Part shown: piece after piece, positions 17,401 to 25,577 of the stretch
Layout: every line of letters starts with the position of its first letter
How positions within the stretch are numbered: position 1 is the first letter of the stretch
NCBI RefSeq assembly: GCF_902706035.1
Contig: NZ_CACSJA010000014.1
Location: forward strand, 62,001 to 126,000
Length of the DNA stretch: 64,000 bases
DNA from: Pantoea sp. 18069
GTDB lineage: Bacteria; Pseudomonadota; Gammaproteobacteria; Burkholderiales; Burkholderiaceae_C
Reading direction: 5' to 3'
Translations under genes and position numbers: made by a program
The notes under the pieces: model-generated
Databases searched by the model: none
Told to the model about the DNA's origin: nothing
What the model saw: only the letters and a program-made list of their open reading frames with translations

Positions 17401-18381
17401 TCAGAGGCTGAACACCGAAGCGCCCACGGTCTTGCGCGATTCGAGATCGCGGTGGGCCTGCTGGGCCTGGTCCAGCGCGTAGCGCTTGTGGATGGCGATG
17501 CGGATGCGGCCGGCCGCCACATGCCCGAACAACTCCGCCAGCAGGGCCTGCTTTTCCAGCGGGTCGGCGATGTAGTCGGCCAGCGCCGGACGCGTCACGT
17601 ACAGCGAACCCTTGCGTGCCAGGATGGCCGGGTCGAACGGCGCAATCGTTCCCGAGGCCGTGCCCACGCAGACCAGCAGGCCGCGGCGCTTGAGGCAGTC
17701 GAGCGAAGTCATGAACGTGTCCTTGCCCACGCTGTCGAACACCACGGACACGCCTACGCCCCCGGTGATTTCGCGCACGCGCGCCACGACATCCTCGTGG
17801 CTGTAATTGATGACGTGGTCGCAGCCGTGGGCGCGCGCCACTTCGGCCTTGGCATCGGTGGAAACCGTGCCTATCACCGTCAGGCCCAGCAGCTTGGCCC
17901 ATTGGGTGAGGATGAGGCCGACACCACCGGCGGCGGCATGCAGCAAGATGGTCTCGTTGCCCTGGAACGGGTAGATGCGGCGCATCAGGTAGGCTGCGGT
18001 CAGGCCACGCATGGTGATGCAGGCGGCGGTCTCGAAATCGATGCCGTCCGGCAGCTTGATCAGCGGTGCGGCGGCAATCAGCCGCTCGCTGCTGTAGGCG
18101 CCCAGGGTGTTGGTGAAGCCGGTATAGGTCACGCGGTCGCCGACCACCACGTTGTCCACGCCCTCGCCCACGGCGGTGACCACGCCAGCGGCTTCGACAC
18201 CCATGCCGCTGGGCAGGGGCACGGGATAGATGCCGGAGCGGAAATAGGTATCCGCATAGTTCAGACCGACGGCTTTTTGCTGCAGCCTTACCTGCCCCGG
18301 GCCGGGATCGCCGATGCTCACGGTCTGCAGTTGCAGGACCTCGGGGCCGCCGGTCTGCGCGAAAGTGATGATTTGTGCCAT
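17401..18381 (-). CDS. zinc-free quinone oxidoreductase (NADPH:quinone reductase, MDR superfamily)
   Basis: This 326-residue cytosolic reductase has an N-terminal GroES-like fold (GLNYADTYFRSGIYPVPLPS), the glycine-rich nucleotide loop AAAGGVG and the QOR-typical ITGGVGVSVVFDSVGKDTF. It has no structural or catalytic zinc Cys set, so it belongs to the quinone reductase branch. The ATG at 18381 is chosen over one 21 bases upstream because AAGGAAAC stands at ideal distance. It is the first gene of the leftward seven-gene run, opposite the AraC gene at 18702. Confidence 0.87.
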   Translation of the reverse strand: MAQIITFAQTGGPEVLQLQTVSIGDPGPGQVRLQQKAVGLNYADTYFRSGIYPVPLPSGMGVEAAGVVTAVGEGVDNVVVGDRVTYTGFTNTLGAYSSERLIAAAPLIKLPDGIDFETAACITMRGLTAAYLMRRIYPFQGNETILLHAAAGGVGLILTQWAKLLGLTVIGTVSTDAKAEVARAHGCDHVINYSHEDVVARVREITGGVGVSVVFDSVGKDTFMTSLDCLKRRGLLVCVGTASGTIAPFDPAILARKGSLYVTRPALADYIADPLEKQALLAELFGHVAAGRIRIAIHKRYALDQAQQAHRDLESRKTVGASVFSL

Positions 18382-18701
18382 GCCTGTTTCCTTGAAGTTC
18401 ATTGCGGCAAGCGCTTCACTGCGCTATCCATTGCCTGCCGCTTGGGGAAAATTCTCGGACGACACGAGGCCCGACTGCTTGACCAATTGCGACAGGCTGT
18501 TGTCCTCTCGCGCGCCAGCGGGAAACTCCCCCCAGGGTCTTCCCTGAGCTTGTATGCGCCCTCGCGCCGGCCGGTGTTTCCACCATTGACCGCTGCGGCC
18601 GGTATTGATATACCTCGACGCAATCAAGAACAGTGGGCCCGGCAACGGCCGTTGCCTGGTCACGCTCTCGCATCCAAACGGCCTTCGCCCCCCAAGAGCC
18701 C
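18382..18701. other. divergent promoter region of the QOR run and AraC copy 2
   Basis: These 320 bases hold no convincing gene on either strand. They must carry the promoters of the leftward run and of the AraC gene. A local AT-richer patch (about 18600-18625) is the best candidate promoter position; no clear operator was recognised. Confidence 0.5.
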
Positions 18702-19730
18702 ATGCCCACCCCCCACATGACGCCGCGCATCCGCAGCATCAGCCTGAACAAATATGCGAAAGTCGCGCAGGAGTTCGGCCTGGACCCGTTGCGCATGCTC
18801 AGGCAGGCCGGACTGGACCACAGCTGCCTCAATTCACCCGACCTGCTGGTGCCCGAGACCGCCTTCGCCCAGATGCTGGAAACGTCTTCGGCGCATGCCG
18901 GCAATGCCGCGCTGGGTCTGCTCATGGGCGCCTGCTGGCGGCTGCCGGACTTCGGCCCGATCAGCCTGCTGCTGCAGCACCAGGCGAGCCTGGCCGCGCT
19001 GCTGCAAACGCTCAAGGACTACCCGCACCTGATCAGCAGCACGATCACCATGGAAATCGTGACCCAGCAGCGGCTGTCCATAATCCAGCTGCAGCTGCGT
19101 ACCGAGCGCGACACGCCGGGCCGCCATCCCATGGAGCTGGGCATCGCGGCCTTGCTGAGCCTGTGCCGCCACCAGCTCGGCCGCGACTGGAACCCGGTCA
19201 GCGTGCACTTCACGCACGCCGCGCCCGCCAATTCAGCGCACCATCGCCGCGTGCTGGGCTGCGAAACCGTGTTTGCCTCGAACTTCGACGGCATCGTGCT
19301 GAGCAACCAGGACCTGCAATTGCTCGACCCCGAACACGACAGCCACATGGAAGGCCACGCGCGCCAGCTGATCGACGTCCATGCGCCGCGCCCCGCCACC
19401 CACGGCGTGGAGCAGCGGGTGCAAAGCACGCTCCAATCCCTGCTGCCCCACGGGCGCCACGGCATCGCCCAGGTCGCCAGCGCGCTGGGCTGCACCTCCC
19501 GCTCCCTGCAACGCCAACTGGAGAGCCGCAACACCAGCTTCCAGGAAACCCTGGATGCGGTGCGCAGCCAGGCCGCAGTCCGGGCCCTGAAGAACCCGCA
19601 TCTCTCGGTCAGCGAGGCCGCCGCGCTGTCAGGTTTCGCGGAAAACAGCTCGTTCACCCGCTGGTTCAGCAAGCATTTCCAGCAAAGCCCCAGCCAGTGG
19701 CGGCTGCAGCACCTGTGCGGACCGGACTGA
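18702..19730 (+). CDS. AraC-family regulator (PF12625-type N-terminus), copy 2
   Basis: This 342-residue regulator has an N-terminal effector domain (RIRSISLNKYAKVAQEFGLD) and a C-terminal AraC DNA-binding domain with GIAQVASALGCTSRSLQRQL and a second helix-turn-helix SVSEAAALSGFAENSSFTRW. ATG 18702 is followed by a second possible start at 18717; neither has a strong ribosome-binding site. It is divergent from the leftward QOR/TauD/Bug/porin run and is its likely controller, mirroring the AraC/TauD arrangement at 7334-8481. Confidence 0.87.
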   Translation: MPTPHMTPRIRSISLNKYAKVAQEFGLDPLRMLRQAGLDHSCLNSPDLLVPETAFAQMLETSSAHAGNAALGLLMGACWRLPDFGPISLLLQHQASLAALLQTLKDYPHLISSTITMEIVTQQRLSIIQLQLRTERDTPGRHPMELGIAALLSLCRHQLGRDWNPVSVHFTHAAPANSAHHRRVLGCETVFASNFDGIVLSNQDLQLLDPEHDSHMEGHARQLIDVHAPRPATHGVEQRVQSTLQSLLPHGRHGIAQVASALGCTSRSLQRQLESRNTSFQETLDAVRSQAAVRALKNPHLSVSEAAALSGFAENSSFTRWFSKHFQQSPSQWRLQHLCGPD

Positions 19731-19783
19731 GACCACGCCCCACCGCCAGCCGCGTGGGCGCGTAGCGCAGGAGATGCGGTGTT

Positions 19784-20836
19784 TCAGGCCCGCAGATGGA
19801 TGGCGGCGAGCACAAAGCCCGCCATCCACAGCGTTTCCACCAGCAGCAGCGCAAACGGCCGCCAGCCGGCGCGGGCCAGTTGCTTGAAGGAAGTCTTCAT
19901 GCCCAGCGCGGCAATCGCCACGACCAGGCACTCGCGCGAGATGTCGCTCAGACCGGTCTGGATCGCTGCCGGCACGGCGCCCACCGAATTGACGATCACC
20001 AGCGCCACGAACACCCACAGGAACCACGGCACCAGCGGCTGTTTCTTCTGCACGGCGTCCGCGCCTTCCGCCTCGCGCTGGCGCTTGAACAGCGAGGACA
20101 CGATCACCACCACCACGGCCAGCATGGACACGCGAAACAGCTTGACTATGGTCGCATAGTCACCGGTTTCCTGGCCCAGCATGAAGCCGGCACCTACGAC
20201 CTGGGCGACATCATGGATGGTCCCGCCCAGAAACAGGCCGGCCAGTTCGGGCGGCAAGTGCAGCAAGCGCGCGATCAGCGGATAGATCACCATGGACAAG
20301 GTGGACAGCACGGTCACCGTGACCACCACCATCAGCGTGAAGCGTTCACTGTCCCTGTTGCGCGGCAGCACCGCCGAAATCGCCAAGGCCGCCGACGCGC
20401 CGCAGATCGCGACCGCACCGCCCGACAACACGGACTGCGCACGGCTCAGGCCCAGACGGCGCCCCAGCCACACCCCGCACAGCAGCGTGCTCACCACGGC
20501 AGCGACCACGATCGCCGCCGTGCTCCAGCCCAGGCCCACGATCTGGCTCGCCGTGATGCGCGCGCCCAGCAGCCCCACGCCCAGGCGCAGCACGGTGCGC
20601 GCGCAGAACTCTATGCCGGGCCGGGTCTTGGGGTCGGCGCTGAGGTAGTGAAAAGCCACGCCAAAGAACAGCGCATACAGCAGTTGGGGGCCGCCGTGCA
20701 AGTGAGACACCAGCGTGGCGGCCATGGCCACCACGGCGGACAAGGCCGTGCCGGGCAGGCATTGCAGCAGGCGCTGCACACCGCTTTCGGGCCGGGCGGG
20801 GTCTGCAGGCAATCGGGGAGACAGGAAATTGAGCAC
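19784..20836 (-). CDS. yeiH: YeiH/UPF0324-family membrane protein, putative sulfite/sulfate exporter
   Basis: This 350-residue inner-membrane protein has about ten hydrophobic spans. Family landmarks include GVAFHYLSADPKTRPGIEFC, LRLGVGLLGARIT, SVLSGGAVAICGASAALAI and LFLGGTIHDVAQVVGAG. It is divergent from a LysR gene, the same arrangement as yeiE-yeiH in enterobacteria, where the regulator responds to sulfite. The transport substrate of the family is only tentatively assigned. Next to two TauD-type dioxygenases, which can release sulfite from sulfonates, a detoxification role would make sense; this is inference. Confidence 0.85.
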   Translation of the reverse strand: MLNFLSPRLPADPARPESGVQRLLQCLPGTALSAVVAMAATLVSHLHGGPQLLYALFFGVAFHYLSADPKTRPGIEFCARTVLRLGVGLLGARITASQIVGLGWSTAAIVVAAVVSTLLCGVWLGRRLGLSRAQSVLSGGAVAICGASAALAISAVLPRNRDSERFTLMVVVTVTVLSTLSMVIYPLIARLLHLPPELAGLFLGGTIHDVAQVVGAGFMLGQETGDYATIVKLFRVSMLAVVVVIVSSLFKRQREAEGADAVQKKQPLVPWFLWVFVALVIVNSVGAVPAAIQTGLSDISRECLVVAIAALGMKTSFKQLARAGWRPFALLLVETLWMAGFVLAAIHLRA

Positions 20837-20939
20837 GCTGAATCTCTTCCAAACAGGGGGTATTGAAGTGCTTAGCCACTTTCTGCATTTGATAATACGA
20901 AAAACTCATAAAGAAAAAAATCGGATAATTTCACTCAGA

Positions 20940-21851
<912 letters not shown>

Positions 21852-21857
<6 letters not shown>

Positions 21858-21876
21858 CCGTTTTTAGCGGCTAAAA
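21852..21876. terminator. bidirectional terminator hairpin containing both stop codons
   Basis: TTTTAGCCG (21852-21860) pairs perfectly with CGGCTAAAA (21868-21876) across a 7-base loop. The arms begin and end in runs of T and A, so it reads as an intrinsic terminator on both strands. The TAG of the LysR gene (21855-21857) lies in one arm and the TAG of the AraC gene (21873-21871, minus strand) lies in the other, at the symmetrical position. Confidence 0.75.
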
Positions 21877-22884
21877 ATCAGCCGCCTGTTTTTTCCACTG
21901 CGAGGCGCTGCAGCCGAACTGGCGATCAAACCAGTGGCTGAAGCTGCTGGGCCGGGAAAAGCCCAGCAACTCGGCGACCTCTCCGAGCGGCCGGTCGCTC
22001 TCGCGCAGATGGCGCCGGGCCAGGTCCGAACGCACCTGGTCGAGCAGGCCGCTGAATGTGAGCCCCTCGGCCACGAGCCGGCGGTGCAGCGTGCGTCTAT
22101 CGATGTGCAGAAAGCGGGCCAGCTCCGACGCCGTGCAACTGCCACCGGGCAGCAGTGCGAGCATGATCTGGCGACAGGTTTCCTGCACGCTGTCATTGCG
22201 GTCCATGAGGGCCGTTTCGAGGTATTTGCGCACAAAGCCCGCAGCGACCTGGTCGCCAAGTTCGCGCGGCTGGGACAGGTCGCTCGCCCGGCAGACCAGG
22301 CCGTTGAACTCCTGATTGAACTTCACGCTGCGCCGGAAAAATGCGCGGTGCGCGCCCACGTCCTCGGGCGGGCGATGGGTGAAGCACACTTCGAGCGGCT
22401 GCCAGTGCGCGCCTATCAATTCGCTGAGCATCTGAAACATGCCGCCCACCGCGAGCTCCACCGACTGGCGCATCTGCAGTCCGGGCGTGGGCAGCAGCTC
22501 CTCGCGGATGATCACCACGCTGCCCGCATCCTCGACATGGAGGATGAGCGAAGCATTCACCAGCTTCAGATAGCGGCACAGCGTGTCGAGCGCGTCCCTG
22601 GGCGTGCTCGCCTCTCTGAGCACCAGGCTGATGGGGCCCAGCGCCGAAAGCCTGCGCCGGGCCGCCAGGCGCAGCGCCAGATCCTCGGTGTGCGTGGCAC
22701 GGGCCGTGATCTCCAGCAGTTCGCGCACGGCGTCCCTGGGAATCAGAAGTTCGGGGTCCTGGAGAAACTTCGGCTGCAGGCCCACCGCGCGCAGGAACAC
22801 ATGGGGGTCCCTGCCCAGCGACTGCACCAGCTCGACATAACCGTTCAAGCTGCCGCTGCGCACGAAATGCGAAATCTGTTTCAT
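21871..22884 (-). CDS. AraC-family regulator (PF12625-type N-terminus), copy 3
   Basis: This 337-residue regulator has the same domain order as copies 1 and 2. Its N-terminal part contains GSLNGYVELVQSLGRDPHVF and GPISLVLREASTPRDALDTL, and its C-terminal AraC domain has CTASELARFLHIDRRTLHRR and PLGEVAELLGFSRPSSFSHW. It is divergent from the second BKACE gene at 23032, across a gap with two near-identical 15-bp direct repeats, so it is the likely regulator of that gene. It is convergent with the LysR gene through a shared terminator. Confidence 0.88.
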   Translation of the reverse strand: MKQISHFVRSGSLNGYVELVQSLGRDPHVFLRAVGLQPKFLQDPELLIPRDAVRELLEITARATHTEDLALRLAARRRLSALGPISLVLREASTPRDALDTLCRYLKLVNASLILHVEDAGSVVIIREELLPTPGLQMRQSVELAVGGMFQMLSELIGAHWQPLEVCFTHRPPEDVGAHRAFFRRSVKFNQEFNGLVCRASDLSQPRELGDQVAAGFVRKYLETALMDRNDSVQETCRQIMLALLPGGSCTASELARFLHIDRRTLHRRLVAEGLTFSGLLDQVRSDLARRHLRESDRPLGEVAELLGFSRPSSFSHWFDRQFGCSASQWKKQAADF

Positions 22885-22921
22885 GTCCCTGTGGTGCCCG
22901 CGCGCTGCGCGCGCGGCATTT

Positions 22922-22957
22922 GTCCCGAATAAGCAATTCTACGTCCCATAAAAGCAA
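22922..22957 (+). promoter_or_regulatory. two direct repeats 21 bp apart, candidate AraC operator
   Basis: GTCCCGAATAAGCAA (22922-22936) and GTCCCATAAAAGCAA (22943-22957) are direct repeats with three mismatches, and their starts are 21 bp apart, two helical turns. AraC-family activators typically bind such direct half-sites on one face of the helix. The pair lies between the divergent AraC copy 3 and BKACE copy 2, about 75 bases before the BKACE start. Confidence 0.6.
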
Positions 22958-23031
22958 GTGCAAAGCCGGCGCGCGCCAGACACTGGGGCCACAGATTCCC
23001 GACGTTCGCGTTTCACCCCGGAGACCCCAGC

Positions 23032-24090
23032 ATGAACTTCCTCGACGGCCACCTCTATCCCGAAAACCAGCAGCCGCTGATCATCACCGCCGCGCCCTAC
23101 GCGCCGGGCTGGATTCCCTCGGACTTTCCCGAAGACATTCCGGTCACCATGGAAGAGCAGATCCAGAAGGCGGTCGACTGCTACGAAGCCGGCGCCACCG
23201 TGCTGCACCTGCATGTGCGCGAAGCCGACGGCAAGGGCTCCAAGCGCCTGTCCATGTTCAATGAACTGATCGCCGGCGTGCGCGAGCGCGTGCCGGAAAT
23301 GGTCATCCAGGTCGGCGGCTCCATCAGCTTCGCACCCGAAGACGACGGCTCGGCCGCCAAGTGGCTGTCCGACGACACGCGCCACATGCTGGCCGAGCTC
23401 AGCCCCAGGCCCGACCAGGTGACGGTGACCGTCAACACCACGCAGATGAACGTGACCGAGCATGCGGGCGAAGAGGATTTCCGCGGCGTCTCGCGCGGCT
23501 TCCCCCACCTCTACAACACCTACAAGGACATGATCGTCCCCTCGAACCCCAGTTGGGCCGAGGAACATGTGCGCCGCCTGTCCGCCGCCGGCATACAGAG
23601 CGCATTCCAGTGCTACAACATCAACAGCTTCGAGACCATAGAGCGCATGATCCGCCGCGGCGTCTACAAGGGCCCGCTGGTGATGAACTGGGTGGCGATC
23701 AGCGGCGGCATGGACCAGGCCAACATCTACAACCTGGCCAACTTCCTGCGCGCCGCGCCCGACAACGCCGTGATCACGGTGGAAAGCTCGGTGCTCAACG
23801 TGCTGCCCATCAACATGATAGGCATGGCCCTGGGCCTGCATGTGCGCTGCGGCATCGAGGACGTGCTGTGGAACCAGACCCGCACGGGCAAGATGAGCTC
23901 GGTCGAACAGATCAAGCAGCTGGTGCGCATCGCCGGCGAATTCGGCCGCCCCATCGCCAGCGCCCAACAGGCCCGCGAAATCCTGCAACTGGACGTGTTC
24001 TACGAAACCGCCGATCAGACGCTGGCCGCCAATGGCTTCGCGCCCAACCGCAAGGGCGGCAACCAGGGCTTTCTGCGCAAGCCGGACTGA
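23032..24090 (+). CDS. beta-keto acid cleavage enzyme (BKACE, DUF849), copy 2
   Basis: This 352-residue paralogue of the enzyme at 11478-12536 has the same length, the same ends (MNFLDGHL at the start and NQGFLRK near the end) and the same metal motif HLHVRE at 59-64. A few local differences (for example GIEDVLW for GTEDCLW near the active-site Glu) could shift specificity. ATG 23032 is preceded by GGAGACCCCAGC. It stands alone behind AraC copy 3, so it is probably induced separately from copy 1. Confidence 0.9.
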   Translation: MNFLDGHLYPENQQPLIITAAPYAPGWIPSDFPEDIPVTMEEQIQKAVDCYEAGATVLHLHVREADGKGSKRLSMFNELIAGVRERVPEMVIQVGGSISFAPEDDGSAAKWLSDDTRHMLAELSPRPDQVTVTVNTTQMNVTEHAGEEDFRGVSRGFPHLYNTYKDMIVPSNPSWAEEHVRRLSAAGIQSAFQCYNINSFETIERMIRRGVYKGPLVMNWVAISGGMDQANIYNLANFLRAAPDNAVITVESSVLNVLPINMIGMALGLHVRCGIEDVLWNQTRTGKMSSVEQIKQLVRIAGEFGRPIASAQQAREILQLDVFYETADQTLAANGFAPNRKGGNQGFLRKPD

Positions 24091-24408
24091 AGCTTGGGGG
24101 GAGCGGATTCCATCTGGCCGAAGTGCCTGCGCCCGGCGCAATGGCAGCCTCGCTGACTTATGTTTTTTGGCTGCTGCGGCCATCGTGTGCGATCCGCTGC
24201 ACGCAGGATTCTTCCGTGTATCGACCAATTTCCATTGGATCCACTTCGGAGCGGGAACCATCTTCCCAGAAACTGGCGTCTCGGAGAAACCTTGCAGGCC
24301 GGCGTTAAGCGGGTCCGCAGCTAATTCTTTTATGGTTACGGCACAGCTTTTCATACAAGACGGCTGTCTGCTACCCAAGACCGCTCATAAAAATCCCCTC
24401 ACCATCTT
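24091..24408. other. intergenic region between BKACE copy 2 and the AT-rich island
   Basis: No gene is recognised in these 318 bases. Base composition falls from GC-rich to AT-rich towards 24400. A 10-base word GGAGCGGATT at 24100-24109 recurs in other intergenic places of the window (31383-31392 and 62479-62488, 62570-62579). Confidence 0.5.
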
Positions 24409-25131
24409 CTATTCATAATATCTAAACATATTAGGTGAAATTTCAATGCCGAAATTCATGCCAGAGCCAACAACCTCAACCCCCTCTCCAATCTCATAAA
24501 CTTCTACGCCAATCCATTGAAGTTCATTACCACACACCTCTTTTTCTCGCGCTGCCAACCCAGCCTCAACGGCTAACTCCTCAATCATGTCGCATATGTC
24601 ATGCATTGTATCTTCATTATTTACAAAAATCTTGGAAAATTTGCTTGCAGGTACCGCATCTGGCGAAAGGCATTCAGCCATGGTTGTCAAGTTGCACTTG
24701 CCTTTATGAATGAAATTATAATTATAATTTCTGTAAAAATGTTCATAATGAGGCTTCATATTATACCAATTGATTTTTTCAAAACCCACAGAATAATCGA
24801 GAATTTCCGGTGTTCCAGAATATGACAAAGGGTGCTTGGGGATCACTTTCCAACTATCGTCTTTTGCGACCCCACGATCAATTGCGATATACAAGAATTC
24901 CTCAACGTAGGTTTTATGTACGCTGTAATCAAATTGACTCCCATACACCCAATGAAACGGCACATATTTATCCAAACCGTACTCTGATCTTTTGCTTATT
25001 ATTGATTTACCTGCAACATCTACAAAATCATCCAACTCAGCACGAGCCAGAAGCCCCGAAGCTAGAATACCGTCAATATTACCTACAGGCGTGAGGTGAT
25101 AAATATACTTCTCTGTTTTATAATTTGGCAT
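24409..25131 (-). CDS. DarT-like ADP-ribosyltransferase (DUF4433-like), orphan
   Basis: This 240-residue protein is from a distinctly AT-rich stretch. It resembles the DarT family of toxins that ADP-ribosylate thymidine in single-stranded DNA. Visible are H12 in YIYHLTPVGNIDGILASGLL (NAD-binding start of the fold), YVPFHW at 56-61, HPLSYSGTPEILDYS, and the candidate catalytic E153 in MAECLSPDAVP followed by SKIFVNNEDT. Order and spacing agree with DarT. No DarG macrodomain antitoxin is next to it. Base composition and AT-rich flanks argue for horizontal acquisition. The alternative is an ADP-ribosyltransferase with another target. The start at 25131 lacks a clear ribosome-binding site. Confidence 0.62.
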   Translation of the reverse strand: MPNYKTEKYIYHLTPVGNIDGILASGLLARAELDDFVDVAGKSIISKRSEYGLDKYVPFHWVYGSQFDYSVHKTYVEEFLYIAIDRGVAKDDSWKVIPKHPLSYSGTPEILDYSVGFEKINWYNMKPHYEHFYRNYNYNFIHKGKCNLTTMAECLSPDAVPASKFSKIFVNNEDTMHDICDMIEELAVEAGLAAREKEVCGNELQWIGVEVYEIGEGVEVVGSGMNFGIEISPNMFRYYE

Positions 25132-25577
25132 TTTTTAAAATTAATAAAAACAATTGCTGATTTTCAAAATAGCGACTTGATATCCAGTGTGAATTTCTTG
25201 AACAAGCCTGCATCAATGTCTGCAGCGACCAGAAGTGGCTGACACGGCGCAGATCTTCAGTCCAGGCAAAGCGCGAGGCTCGCAGACGGTGCGAACACAG
25301 CAAGGCAGCGATCCCTGGCGCGAGGTCGTGCTGGCCACCCGAAAAGACGCCTTCCACAGGCAGTCCAGGTTGCGTACAGCGTATTTGTGGCGCTCGAAGT
25401 AGATAGTATATTTCAATCGAAATAAATTTTCGATTGAAATTTAAATCAGCTCATGCAATGCTAGGAGTGTCCCGCCGGCCTGGCGGCTGATACCAAGGTC
25501 TGGACGAATCACCCGGGACGGCTTGCTCGTCTGCACGCTTGGCCATGCCCTCGATGGCATGTTTGCCGCGCACCCGA
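25132..25577. other. intergenic region upstream of the DarT-like gene
   Basis: The first 50 bases and the patch 25400-25445 are AT-rich, whereas 25210-25400 is ordinary GC content. No frame in the middle part is recognisable, though it may be a gene fragment. A perfect 13-5-13 palindrome lies at 25410-25440. The end of the pat gene follows at 25578. Confidence 0.5.
25410..25440. repeat. perfect 13-bp inverted repeat with 5-base spacer
   Basis: ATTTCAATCGAAA (25410-25422) and its exact complement (25428-25440) surround TAAAT. It is AT-rich like the DarT-like gene and stands at the far edge of the island. It could be an operator, a recombination or attachment site, or a terminator. Confidence 0.75.

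Noticed and set aside
25210..25400. Possible integrase or transposase remnant beside the DarT-like gene
   Set aside because: The translated pieces do not show a catalytic motif of any transposase or integrase I can name.
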